Below, in pieces: positions 22,848 through 34,325 of a stretch of DNA of 64,000 nt. This DNA is from Collybiopsis luxurians FD-317 M1 (lineage: Eukaryota; Basidiomycota; Agaricomycetes; Agaricales; Omphalotaceae): positions 188,679 to 252,678 of the forward strand of contig KN834779.1 in the NCBI GenBank assembly GCA_000827265.1, given 5' to 3'. The position numbers and the translations under genes are program-made. Under the pieces are notes generated by a model. That model saw only the letters and a program-made list of their open reading frames with translations, did no database searches and was not told where the DNA came from. Numbering within the stretch: position 1 is the stretch's first letter; every line of letters begins with the position of its first letter.

Positions 22848-23437
22848 GAGGCACTTGAACCTTCAAAGGAGGGAACTTTGGCGTTACAACGAATCCTTGC
22901 CCGTGATCGCACCGTTATCTCCGAACTCGATAAATTCCTAGGCTATGTCTCAGAAAGCACAGAACTATGGGAGCAACATTCCGGACTGGACAAGGAAAAT
23001 TAGAAAGGACGACCAAGGATAGATAACTCGCAAAGGTAAAGAGGCTCATGGTGGAGATTGAATCTCGATCTCCAGAGTTCAAACTTCAAGAACGCTACTG
23101 GAGCGCGGGACAAAGATATGGCGTACGGACGTTTCTGAATGGCTTCGAAGTTAATCTAGAGTCGGTTGAACATAATGTGAATGCTCTTGACCCAAGAAAG
23201 AGGTACGGGAGTTGGAGGGTATGACGGATGCTTCTGTAAAGCTCAAAAAGCTGGATGTGACTTTTGGGTTAAATTCAACAGGGGCGAGTATGGACAAAAC
23301 CATCACTGACACATCTTATGGCTTGCTGAATGTAGAGTGGATGAGAGTAACAAGGACCATGGGAGGCGTAATGTGCTGTTCAGCGAATAATAAAACGAGA
23401 AGGAGAAGAAAAGCAGATAGATTTGCGTACCCGTGTC
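22848..23437 (+). pseudogene. Broken copy of the mitochondrial-protein gene, 3' half
   Basis: The plus-strand frame begins EALEPSKEGTLALQRILARD and follows the intact gene (13993-15343) through ELWEQHSGLDKEN to an in-frame stop. It then continues in shifted frames (VESVEHNVN..., LKKLDVTFG, TDTSYGLLNVE) to the Lys-rich end. Only the part from the middle of exon 3 onwards is present. The several frameshifts and the stop show that it is dead. Confidence 0.8.
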
Positions 23438-24333
23438 GTATCAATCATCTATACTACAACTGGATCTATATAGTACACAGGCGTCCGAATCTATGCTACT
23501 AAATAGCATCCGGCGATCATTTCTTGTTTCATAACTTGGAAGTGGAGGAGAAAAATGAGGTGAGTATCCAGTGGAAAATTATCTGACTCAAGGTAAGTAC
23601 ACCGGACCCAGAAGACTCATATCCTCCTGTGTGTCGGCGACTTACTCGGATTCTTTACACATAATTCTTCTCGAGTTATTGGATATACAGGTCAATGCTA
23701 TTGTTCTATCTTGGTCCGTTTGCAGCGCAGAAACGCTGTTATCCTACCTTAAGAAAACTTTTCACTTGCTGGTATTGTACAGCTTCCTTCAATGTCTCCA
23801 ATACCCCCTTTCCTTCTCACTGCATATGTGGTTGGAACCTGTTAAACCAAGATTCAATCGATGGATCAACACCAAACGACAACTGCTCTGATGGTGCAGG
23901 AATTGGAGCTTGTCCTACATCTCATGGAGCAGTTCCCATTAAATACCTTTTTGTAGAAGTCCACCTGTATGATTATTACTTATCTATCCCTCAGTTCCTG
24001 TTCTAAGCCTCAGTCCACCTTCAAGCCTGACGTTTTTATTTTGAGCTTCGATCCACCTTCTCAGACTGGCAGTAGCCTGACAATTCCCATTCGAGGTTCC
24101 GATATGGCAGAGCGTGTATTTGACTACGCTGATAGCCTGAGGCAATGACGCAGCTTGGGCCGTCAATGTACGGGAGCTGACGAAGAGTTTCGGTCAAAGC
24201 TGACGATGTGATACTAAATATAAATCCGAGCGGGCCGGACTGATGACATCACTTGAATTTCGCAGTGGGTACCTTAATAGTCCGATACCTTTCACACTTA
24301 CCACCACTACATACCGCCACTTCCCTGTGAGCA
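23438..24333. other. Intergenic, no gene recognised
   Basis: AT-rich sequence with short open frames (for example 23571-23891) that match nothing I know. The last ~120 bases are the promoter and leader of the NADH dehydrogenase gene, with an AT-rich AAATATAAAT stretch near 24218. Confidence 0.5.
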
Positions 24334-27150
24334 ATGCTCACGCTCGCCAGGGCTCGACCCAAAGTCTCGCTCACCTTTTCCTTTCCTAAATCCAAATTTT
24401 CAAGGCCAACAACCCAACCTCGGTACAATAACTTTTCCCGAACATTCGCAACCGAAACTCCCCAGCCAAAACCGAGAAATAGACTATTACAACGCGCTGT
24501 TGTTCTTGTAAAATATACTGGTTATATAGCAGCTTCAACCGTCGTTGGTGTTGGCGTTGTCACCGCAGCAATATTCGTCCATGACGCGTTTACGTATACC
24601 GAACGACATGTAGACCGGGTTCCGATTAATCCGCTGGCGTTACATCCGGAACGAGGTGGAATGAAGAATTTGCCTATTGCAAGGGTGCTTGTGGATGATG
24701 AGGAAGATGAGGAGATGAAAAAGTTGGTGGATAAGCCAAAGGTAGATATCATTTCCACGCGTCTTTCAATCCTCCAGCTCAGTGGTCATTAGCTTGTCAT
24801 TGTGGGCGGTGGATGGGGTGTAAGTCTCGTTGTTTCTTGAACCTATTCGGAGTATTGAGAAGCTTAATAGGCTATGGGTGTCCTACAAACTCTTCGTCCT
24901 GGAGATTATCATGTCATAGTCATTTCAGCGGACACATTCACAACATTCACACCATTATTACCTTGTACGTTCGATAGCCATGCTCTCATTAAACTCTGTT
25001 TAATTCCTTTCCCGTTAGCCGCTGCGGTCGGCACAGTCCAAGTGCGTTCATTGATTGAGCCCCTTCGGAAAATCATCGCACGTCTTCGAGGTCATTTCGT
25101 CGCTGGAAAAGCCGTTGATATATCCATGCATGAACGTCTGGTAGAAGTTGAGGCTACGGGCATGGATGGGAAAAGCGAACATTTTTTCATTCCGTACGTT
25201 ATATCGACGCTATATATGGCGGCTGAGTGCAAATGGCTCTCTTTACAGTTACGATAAACTTATCATCGCGGTTGGCTCTGTCTCAAGCACTCATGGTGTC
25301 CCTGGTCTCGACCATTGCTTCCAGCTCAAGACGGTCGCAGACGCTCAGGCTATTCGTAGACGAGTCATGGGTGAGTGTCCTCGGCTGCCCCTTCGACCAG
25401 TGCTTATATGGCTCTATAGACAACTTTGAAGCAGCTAGTTTGCCAACGACATCACCTGAGGAAAGAAAGCGACTTTTGAGCTTTGTTGTAAGTCCCGAAT
25501 AAAACCCATGTTGCCTGCACCTCTCAGATCGCGTCTAGGTATGCGGAGGAGGTCCAACTGGAGTGGAAACCGCTGCAGTACGTACAATTAGCGGACATCA
25601 GTTGGACTATAACCAACTAACCACTGGTAGGAAATATACGATTTCTGCCAAGAGGATATCTTCAACTATGTGAGTTTTCCATCCAGAACTATCCCGGCGC
25701 CCAGGTTAAATGCCATATGGATGTAGTTCCCGAAAATTTGTAGAGAAGAAGTTTCCATTCATGTTATCCAATCGAGAGAACATATTCTAAACACTGTATG
25801 TTGACACGTAACGGGATTTTTCTTCGTTTCTGCCAATTTGCTCAATTATCTCGCATATGCAGTACTCCGAAGCCATATCTAAATACGCTGAGGACAAGTT
25901 CAAGCGTGACGGGGTCAATCTTATCACAAATGCTCGGTACGTTCTCTGATCAAATTTCCTTTCTTTCACCCGTGGGTCCGAATTTCACCTTCTTTCATCC
26001 CAGTGTGGCAGGTGTTACCGAAAACTCTGTTCTTTACACCGCGCGTGGCCCCGATGGACAGATGGAACAGCATACGATTCCGACGAATTTCACGTTGTGG
26101 TCTACGGGCATAGCAATGAACCCGTTTGCTAAACGCGTCACGGATTTGTTGCCGAATCAGGTGCATAAGAAGGCGATCGAGGTTGACGCGCATTTGCGTG
26201 TAAAGGGAGCTCCATTGGGGAGTATTTATGCTGTTGGGGACTGTGCTACGGTGTGTATTAAAGGTTTTTGTTGTTTTTTTGGTACGGAAAATGTTTACTT
26301 GCGTCTTTAGATCGAAACTTCCCTCGTTAGTCATTTCATGGAGTTTGTCGAAGAGGCCGACAAGAACAGGGACGGGAAGATTGATTTTGAGGAATGGGAA
26401 TTTATGGGTAAGCTCGTGCTCGTGCTCCCGGCGATACGGCTAGCGTGTACTGCGGGCGATACCTGTTCATGCTGATTGACGTTCTATTAGTCAAACAGAT
26501 CACGAATAAGATTCCTATGGCCGAAGATCATGTAAACAAGGCAAGACCCTCGCTGTTTCTGTCACCGTTTCGTTTATTAACTGTGCTTTATAGGCTAGAG
26601 AGATTTTCCAAATGTACGATACCAATGGCGATAATGTGTTGAGCCTCAACGAGCTTGCAAAGTTGTTGGAAGATTTGGGAAGTAAGATAACCTCATTGCC
26701 GGCTGTAAGTAGTTTCGTCTTGGTCGAATCGTTCCCTTCCTTGACGTTCGGTGTTCGGCGTTTCGCATTTTACTAACCTTACTCTTTCAGACTGCTCAAG
26801 TCGCTTCCCAACAAGGCAAATACATCGGTAAAAAGTTCAACAAACTCGCTCGGCATCAAGAACGAGCATCTCGTAACCCCGAAGCGACGACTGACCAAGC
26901 CCAATCTAACAATGTCCTCGATGAATCCGTCATCGGACCGTTCAGATACTTCCACCTCGGCAGTCTGGCGTACATTGGGAATGCAGCGGTGTTTGATCTG
27001 GGCAAGTATTCGTTCATGGGAGGGTTGGCGGCGATGTACGCGTGGAGGAGCGTGTATTGGAATGAGCAGGTGTCGACGAGGACCAGGGCGCTGTTGATGA
27101 TTGATTGGATTGTGAGGGGAATTTGGGGGAGGGATCTGTCGAGGCTTTAG
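24334..27150 (+). CDS. NDE1: External alternative NADH:ubiquinone oxidoreductase with EF-hands, 659 aa
   Basis: Type II NADH dehydrogenase: passes electrons from cytosolic NADH to ubiquinone at the outer face of the inner mitochondrial membrane without pumping protons. Fifteen exons: 24334-24741, 24793-24819, 24871-24964, 25019-25193, 25249-25370, 25420-25487, 25539-25577, 25631-25669, 25727-25795, 25863-25936, 26004-26250, 26311-26407, 26491-26540, 26594-26704, 26791-27150 (1980 bases). An Arg/Ser-rich presequence is followed by a membrane helix (AASTVVGVGVVTAAIFV). The FAD-binding motif is VIVGGGWG, and the NADH-binding motif is VCGGGPTGVETAA. YAVGDCAT closes the second nucleotide fold. Two EF-hands follow, DKNRDGKIDFEE and DTNGDNVLSLNE, so calcium regulation is likely. 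The C-terminus (WIVRGIWGRDLSRL) is the membrane-anchoring end of the family. The intron 26541-26593 starts with GC. Confidence 0.95.
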
Positions 27151-27229
27151 GTTAATAGTAAGAGTTCTTGTACGCTCTACGTCCTAGTGTTGTACTCTAC
27201 GGATGTGCAAAATGTATAATAGGCAACCG

Positions 27230-28553
27230 CTTAATTTATTATTCCTAGACCTTCTGCTCGGGGGTGGTATAGAGGAATCCACCATGACGATGAGCTGTAG
27301 GCGTTCTATGTGGGGCATGAAAACTTCAGCAAGCTAAACCGATATCAGCGCTACTGCCAGTTTCTCGCGTATCAAAGCGAGAAATATCAAGACTCGGCAT
27401 CGGCCCGAGGAGTTGTTTGCGCCTTATCCTAGAGTCTCGGGAAGCTCTTTGGATGAAGGCTGGATCAGTATAATGTTTAACTTGAAATGTGATATAGCAA
27501 ACGAGCAGGAAAGAGAGGACAGAGCCAATGGGCACTATTGGTTCTCATCAAAGAAACACGGAGATGGTCAGAGAAGACTCATTCTCGCAGAAAATGGGTT
27601 CCCGCGCACTGCATACCGCTCCGGAATGCATTCTATCTCTGGAGAATATTTTGGAGTGCATTCAGACGCCCTTCCCTTGCTGTAGCACATCGAGGACAAG
27701 TTGTACTAGATTAGCATGTTTTGAGGTCACAACTCACTTGTAAAATTTAAAAGTACCTACTCAGAGTCAGATTATACATATTTTGATTCAAGTTCTCAAG
27801 CCTCCCAAGTATGTCATTAGAGGGAACCGATTCTACATTTGTCACTTACAATTAAATGATGTGTTGCGTGTTGATTCGAAATTTCAAGCATGTTTTCTGG
27901 TTCCCTCATATAGTTTACTCTTACTGCATCGGTCTATGCAACGCATCTTCAGTTAGCCACCCATATGCAGTCAATTGAACTGTTGATGCTCACAGATCTA
28001 GGTATAAAGGTTCGAAGATGAGAAATTGGATTGTAACTATTGAATTTTGGGTGCATTGATGCATATCGGAGAGCATATCACTGCTTGGGCCATAATACAG
28101 TTTACTTTACTCTTCACATACACGATTGCTGAAGATGAAAACAACTTACCATGCGCCGTACGTTGCACGGAAGGGATACGGACAGGAATCTGAATAATGC
28201 AGAGAATACAGAGTTCTCTTTCTTGTTAGAATGCAAGCATTTGATGGGATCGAATAGTACCCATCCACTTTTCCCTCCAGGAAAGAAACTTTTGCTTCGA
28301 ATGTTCCTACTGCCTCTTTCTCACGTATCAAAGCGAGCAATATCAATATTAAGTGTCAGGCGTCGGGCCGTCTAGAAGACCGCTCAATTTATTATTCCTA
28401 GATTTTTCAACTTGGAGGCTGTACAGTATCGCTATCAGCCATAGCCGTTCCATGTAGGGCATGAATACCTGGCTCTGATCAATGCTACTGCCACTTTCTC
28501 ACATATCAAAGCGAGAAATACCAAGATCATTCGGCATCCGGCCATCGGCCGCT
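27230..28553. repeat. Intergenic with direct repeats
   Basis: A block of about 175 bases (27230-27411) recurs at 28383-28553; its end (CTACTGCC...TATCAAAGCGAGAAATA...GGC) occurs a third time at 28306-28371. The stretch 27560-28340 also matches 32930-33640 (ATACCGCTNCGRAATG, GAGGACAAGT, GGGTGCATTGATGC, TGCACGGAAGGGATACGG). No gene recognised. Confidence 0.6.
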
Positions 28554-30627
28554 TCTCGGATCCTCGCTGATCACCAATAACATCAACAAGGTCAATATGA
28601 GGCACACTGCTTCCAATGAGTCACTCATAATGGCATTCCTTTGTAAACTTTTTGAAATACAGATGAACTTCGTACTTACATTAAATTATTCTCTTTGAAA
28701 CGAATTGAATTTACAAAGAGATCATTGTTCTTCATGAGTACAAAGTACTTGGAAAGACCAGTAGAGCAAAGAGGGAATATAAAGACTATCATGATGGAAG
28801 TGTGCTAGGCCTGTTTGGCTGATCAATTCTCATATGTAGCCAATGTTAGTGAATCACTCTACCTATACAAATGCAACTTTTTCATTATGATCCTGTTCCT
28901 CCAAGCTTGCCTCACTCTAATAAACATATCAGTCGAAGGTGAGATGGCGGTCTAAAAAAGAACCTGTGTGCAAATACGATCTTGGCGAGCTGATGGTTCA
29001 TCCAGCTCGTGCATTTCATTTCGCCGATCCACAGAATTAGTGTTCCCAAGCCGAAAATTGGAATCAAAGTCACCGGAAGTGAACCAGCCGGACCTAGTGT
29101 GATGCTCTTGCAGATAGTTCCGCACGTTTAGTGTTACAAGGACGGAATTGGCGTAAACTGCAAACATGAAATCAGAATTCTGCTGTAAATCTTCGTAAGG
29201 CAGCAATTTACGTCGTGGCAGCACTAAGTAGAAGGGGAACGCAATGTTTATCTCAGGATAACCGGCGGAAAGGGAAAGCACCAAGATTGCGCATAAACTG
29301 TCGCAATGTTAATAGCACGATTGGTGGCGTATGAAGACTTCACCTCAACACGATTCCAGATGTCACACTAAAGACCATCTGTACACAAAGTGCGGTGTGA
29401 GTTGGTGGCGTGGACAGTGGCTATAAAGTCCACGTACAACGAAAATCAGCAAGTCGTTTGTCCTTGAGTAGATGTTAGAAGGTTTGGCCTCTAGATATGT
29501 AAGCCTCTCACCTCTTGAACGCACCTCTTGACCACGACTTCTGGAATTTATGCAGAGAGAACACAATCGCAGAGGCAATGAGAATATCACAAGCGGCTCC
29601 GAGAGAGTATATGAGAATTGCATATGGCTAATATGGAATGCTGAGTGAGAACAACCTCGAAGGAATCTTATACTTACCCGCAATACGGTTGTAAGTTCTT
29701 CGGCAGAAAGGTGGGACCTAGCGAGTGCAAGTCAATTCTCATTCTCAGTAAGAAGTCAGATGGAAAGCGTACGCTCGGACAGAAAAATCTAGGAAGAGTT
29801 TCAGTATTGCAATAATCTAAATAGAAATGAGTTTACACAGCGAGAAACCTTCCAACGACTGAAAGTCAATGACATTTCGGCTTATGTGACTCTATTGCGC
29901 ACCAAATTGAGCAGTGAGATCGCATACTAGATGAAACCTTCTTAATCAAGGTATTCAAATAAAGGGCCAAGAATACATACAATCACACCAGTAAGACACA
30001 AGCTCTTGCTCACTGCAGCTAACCTGAGAATAGATTCGGAATTTCACTTTAAGCCATCGTCCTCATATTTCCATACTCTCCGAGTATAAAAGCTAGTGAC
30101 ATCCTAAAATGAGACATAGATTGTGAGATCGGGAACGAGCTCACCCTTGGGCCATAATTATGATGAGAATCTAGAAATCTACCATGTCATGGTCAGCAAT
30201 TAAACTCACATAGAGATTCTCACTGTTGAAGATGGGATTCCCTGGTGATTTTATCATTAAAACCGGGCGCCATGTTCAAGTCCAGTGCAAATCACCCACA
30301 TAGGAGCCCCTGCCAACGAATGATCAGCGATCTGTAGATACCGCTAGTCACTAGTCACTGGCCAAGCAAGCACAAACGGTATGGCCTCATTCAAAGATAA
30401 TCACTTACCTCAGAGGAAGGTTTGAGGAGGCAGCCAAATTGCTAAATCTGGTGACAAAGTAATCATATACTACCCATTTTTCTCAGCGAAAATCATGTCA
30501 TTGATACTGCCGGCTGGCATACACTCACGCCAGCAACTGATGCTGAGCTGGTGCACCAGGTCTAAAAGTACAAGAATAACGACCTACGTTTCATAGGGTA
30601 GTTGTTCCATGAGAATTTGAATACAGT

Positions 30628-32260
30628 CACTACGGCGGTTCCGGTTTTTTTCGGCCATAATTATTGCCGTAAATAGATTTGAAATAAATTCTTGATTTCG
30701 ACCGAAAAAATACTCGGCATTCGGAGCTTTTTACATCCGATATTACAACCGAAAAAAAGAAGATGATTAAAACTGAATTTCGCTCGAAAAAGCATTTGAT
30801 ATTCCTTTTTAATTTCGATAGACAAAAGNNNNNNNNNNNNNNNNNNNNNNNNNNNNNNNNNNNNNNNNNNNNNNNNNNNNNNNNNNNNNNNNNNNNNNNN
30901 NNNNNNNNNNNNNNNNNNNNNNNNNNNNNNNNNNNNNNNNNNNNNNNNNNNNNNNNNNNNNNNNNNNNNNNNNNNNNNNNNNNNNNNNNNNNNNNNNNNN
31001 NNNNNNNNNNNNNNNNNNNNNNNNNNNNNNNNNNNNNNNNNNNNNNNNNNNNNNNNNNNNNNNNNNNNNNNNNNNNNNNNNNNNNNNNNNNNNNNNNNNN
31101 NNNNNNNNNNNNNNNNNNNNNNNNNNNNNNNNNNNNNNNNNNNNNNNNNNNNNNNNNNNNNNNNNNNNNNNNNNNNNNNNNNNNNNNNNNNNNNNNNNNN
31201 NNNNNNNNNNNNNNNNNNNNNNNNNNNNNNNNNNNNNNNNNNNNNNNNNNNNNNNNNNNNNNNNNNNNNNNNNNNNNNNNNNNNNNNNNNNNNNNNNNNN
31301 NNNNNNNNNNNNNNNNNNNNNNNNNNNNNNNNNNNNNNNNNNNNNNNNNNNNNNNNNNNNNNNNNNNNNNNNNNNNNNNNNNNNNNNNNNNNNNNNNNNN
31401 NNNNNNNNNNNNNNNNNNNNNNNNNNNNNNNNNNNNNNNNNNNNNNNNNNNNNNNNNNNNNNNNNNNNNNNNNNNNNNNNNNNNNNNNNNNNNNNNNNNN
31501 NNNNNNNNNNNNNNNNNNNNNNNNNNNNNNNNNNNNNNNNNNNNNNNNNTATGGGCCAGAGGTCATGAGCAGCACTACTGACGGCTGCTATGGCAAGGGT
31601 CTGCAAGCCATGGTGGGATAAAACAAGCACGACTTTTCAGGAACAGATGTGGGTTTTAGTGAGGCATGTGAGCTCTGAAATACCTTGCTAGATAACATAT
31701 ATTGCCACTGAGTTGAATATTCTGGCTCGCCAGGGATCGGAGAGGCTGCGCGGGGTTGGGAGATGCGGAGGTGCAAGGGTGAGCTTATTGGCCAAAGAAC
31801 GAGCGCTCGCGCACTGATTACTCAGCCCAGTTTCCCGCCAGTTCCTGGGTTGGACCCGCCAGGTCCAGCCAGGAACTGACCATTATGTTTCCCCAGGCGT
31901 AATTATAATTGATTTACAATCGAAAAAAGATAAAGATAACGAGTCTTTTTTCGACCGGAAAAAGAATTTAATGATCGGCGAAATCTGAATTGAATAACAA
32001 AGGAAATTCAAATACCTTTACGGGCGAAAATTGGAAACAATAGTGGTCGAAATCAATGTCTTTTGTCTATCGAAATTAAAAAGGAATATCAAATGCTTTT
32101 TCGAGCGAAATTCAGTTTTAATCATCTTCTTTTTTTCGGTTGTAATATCGGACGTAAAAAGCTCCGAATGCCGAGTATTTTTTCGGTCGAAATCAAGAAT
32201 TTATTTCAAATCTATTTACGGCAATAATTACGGCCGAAAAAAACCGGAACCGCCGTAGTG
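30628..32260. mobile_element. CACTA-like DNA transposon, probably non-autonomous, with assembly gap
   Basis: Terminal inverted repeats start CACTACGGCGGTTCCGG and run at least 201 bases, with only two mismatches seen between 30628-30828 and the reverse complement of 32060-32260. The element is flanked by the 3-base direct repeat AGT (30625-30627 and 32261-32263), as expected for CACTA/EnSpm elements. The ends are studded with TTTCGnnCGAAA motifs. The inner part between the gap and 31980 shows no transposase frame. The gap 30829-31549 hides 721 assigned bases. It sits in an intron of DUF6534 copy D. Confidence 0.85.
30829..31549. other. Assembly gap (N)
   Basis: 721 undetermined bases inside the CACTA-like element. 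Long open frames crossing it on both strands are artefacts of the Ns. Confidence 1.
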
Positions 32261-32606
32261 AGTGTCGTATCCGTAGACATGCCATTGATTTGAGCCATCG
32301 CGAATCTGAGCAGTCTGGGCTACGGCTTCGAGCAGAACCGAAGTAGGCCCATGTGTGAGAATATGTAACTGCAGTGGGATATGAAGCAATCTTTCCATAG
32401 TCTGTGTGCAGTGACGTGCCTCCGTTCAAACTGAAGGAAGCGAGTTAGATACATTTTTCCTACTAGAGAAATGAAAGAATTTGCGTACATTGTGGCGAAT
32501 ACAAGGCCAATGAAAAAAGCTCCTAATCTGTCAGCATATAAGGAAGCGTCGAGACAGTCAAAAAATGTGCACAAGTAATATCCGAAGTGGGCTGAACATG
32601 GACCAT

Positions 32607-34325
32607 TATTCCCTTTTCTTCGCAGCGGAGCAAGCACTGAGGACACAACTTTCTGCCTATTCTTGAAGAGGAGGGGGACGATGCCTATGCAATGCATTAT
32701 ACCACCCGGGATCAATTTATATGAGTTTTGCCCTTTCGGATAGCCAAAAGTAGTTTAGCGTGGTCGATTAGACATTGAGCATGGGGCGCTAACACCTTAA
32801 GAACGCGAACGTCAAATTGCTGTCAGGTCGACGTCAGAACATATTTCATATTCTCAATTGACTCGAAGGCGCATCAAGTGCTTGAGGGTACTACATATTC
32901 GATCCTATCGAAGAAGCCCGGAGGGTCGGAGACCACTCGCTTTCCCAAAAGAAGGTATCCGCACACTGGATACCGCTACGAAATGGATTCCATTTCGGAA
33001 CGTGTTCGGACGCTCATCCTTTTATTGATTGGCATTGAGGACAAGTAGTAGAGTAGCATACATGAGGCCAGAATTATTTGTTAAAGTGCCTACTCAAAAT
33101 CATAGTTGGAGTCAGAGTATGCCTAGGGGAGAAACCCAAAGTTAGATAGCTTAAGTATGTTTTGATTCAAGTTCTCAAAGTTCTTCGTCATTTGCAAAAT
33201 TCAAGCACCAGGTCGATGCATTATGCATCATGATTAACTTGAGGTTTCGGGCATGTTTTCAGGCTCCTCGTATACTCTACTTCAACTACATCTATCCACG
33301 CAATGCATTCCCGATTCAGCCATCCATACACAGTCGATTGAATGTGTCTCCACCACTTTCTCACAGATCTAAGTAAAAAGGGCAAATTGACTCGAAGTAA
33401 ATTTTGGGTGCATTGATGCGCATCGGACTCGGAGGATATATACCTGCTTACTACTTAGACTATAGTACGATTTGCTCTACTTTAAACATAGGCATGAATG
33501 TGGAAAATGAAAACAATTCACTATGCGTGGTGCATTGCACGGAAGGGATACGGCCAGGGACCCGAATAATCTCGGACTTCTCTGTCCGGATGCCGGCATT
33601 TGATGGGATCAAATAGTGCCCATCGACTTTCCCCTCAGTGGATTCTCATAGAAATGGCTGAGAAATGGCAACGTTGTCACAAGTAGGAGTTCAGCGGACC
33701 CGAGGGTTCCTTCAAAAGACAGTGTACTTGGTGGTTTGAAGAAGCTATGTCACTTGCGCAAGTGCGAATTGCAAACGTAGTTGCTGAAGTGATTTTATGC
33801 TTGATATTAATGCAGGATGGAAAACCTAACATATTGACACAGGTAGTTTAACCAAGTATCTACTTTTATGATCGGCTACACATAGACATATTCGACTCGG
33901 TAATGGTTTGCATCGCAATGTACACTGGAACTTCTGTCCAAGTAGCTGGATTCTCGCTGATTACCAAAATACCATCGAGGTCGATATGAGGCATCCTGCT
34001 TTCAATAAGTCCCTCAAATTCAAGGCCCTAAATAATTAAGTAATACCTACTTATATTGGTGGCCTTGCTTCGTGATATACACACAGACTTTGTACTTATG
34101 TTAGATTATTCCCTGTAATTTAACGACTTGATTTTACAAATAGATCATTGTCCTTTATGAGTATGGAGTATTAGAAAGACCGGCAGAGCAAAGTGGAAAG
34201 ATAGAGACCAGCATGACAATTGAGCTAGGTTTGTCTAGCTGATCAATGCTCGCACGTAGCCAATATCAATGAATCGCATTACCTTCACAAATGCAAGTTC
34301 TCACTATCATTCTGTTTCTCCAAAA
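32607..34325. other. Intergenic, duplicated sequence
   Basis: No gene recognised. 32930-33640 is a second copy of 27560-28340. From about 33890 to 34325 the sequence is the 3' flank of DUF6534 copy E and resembles 28560-28950. The ORF 33404-33616 is not kept in the duplicate. Confidence 0.5.

Larger units (their letters stand above)
28952..32606 (-). pseudogene. DUF6534-like membrane protein, copy D, split by a transposon
   Basis: The exons follow the family order: start 32606 (MVHVQPTSDIT), RLGAFFIGLVFATM, YSHTWAYF and DSRWLKSM, then the 1.6-kb CACTA-like element inside the next intron. After it come the HQL-type exon, QKWVVYDYFVTRF, a DIL-type helix and the last exon (FYLVLPRRKLLPYE, VYANSVLVTLNVRN). 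The donor after the first exon is lost (ATTACTTGTG instead of AATACGTGTG), and the acceptor before the YSHTW exon is shifted. The C-terminus is shorter than in the other copies. The insertion and the two splice defects make it a pseudogene. The exact empty site is preserved in copies A and E. Confidence 0.65.

Noticed and set aside
30661..31630. Long frames on both strands
   Set aside because: They run through undetermined bases of the assembly gap.
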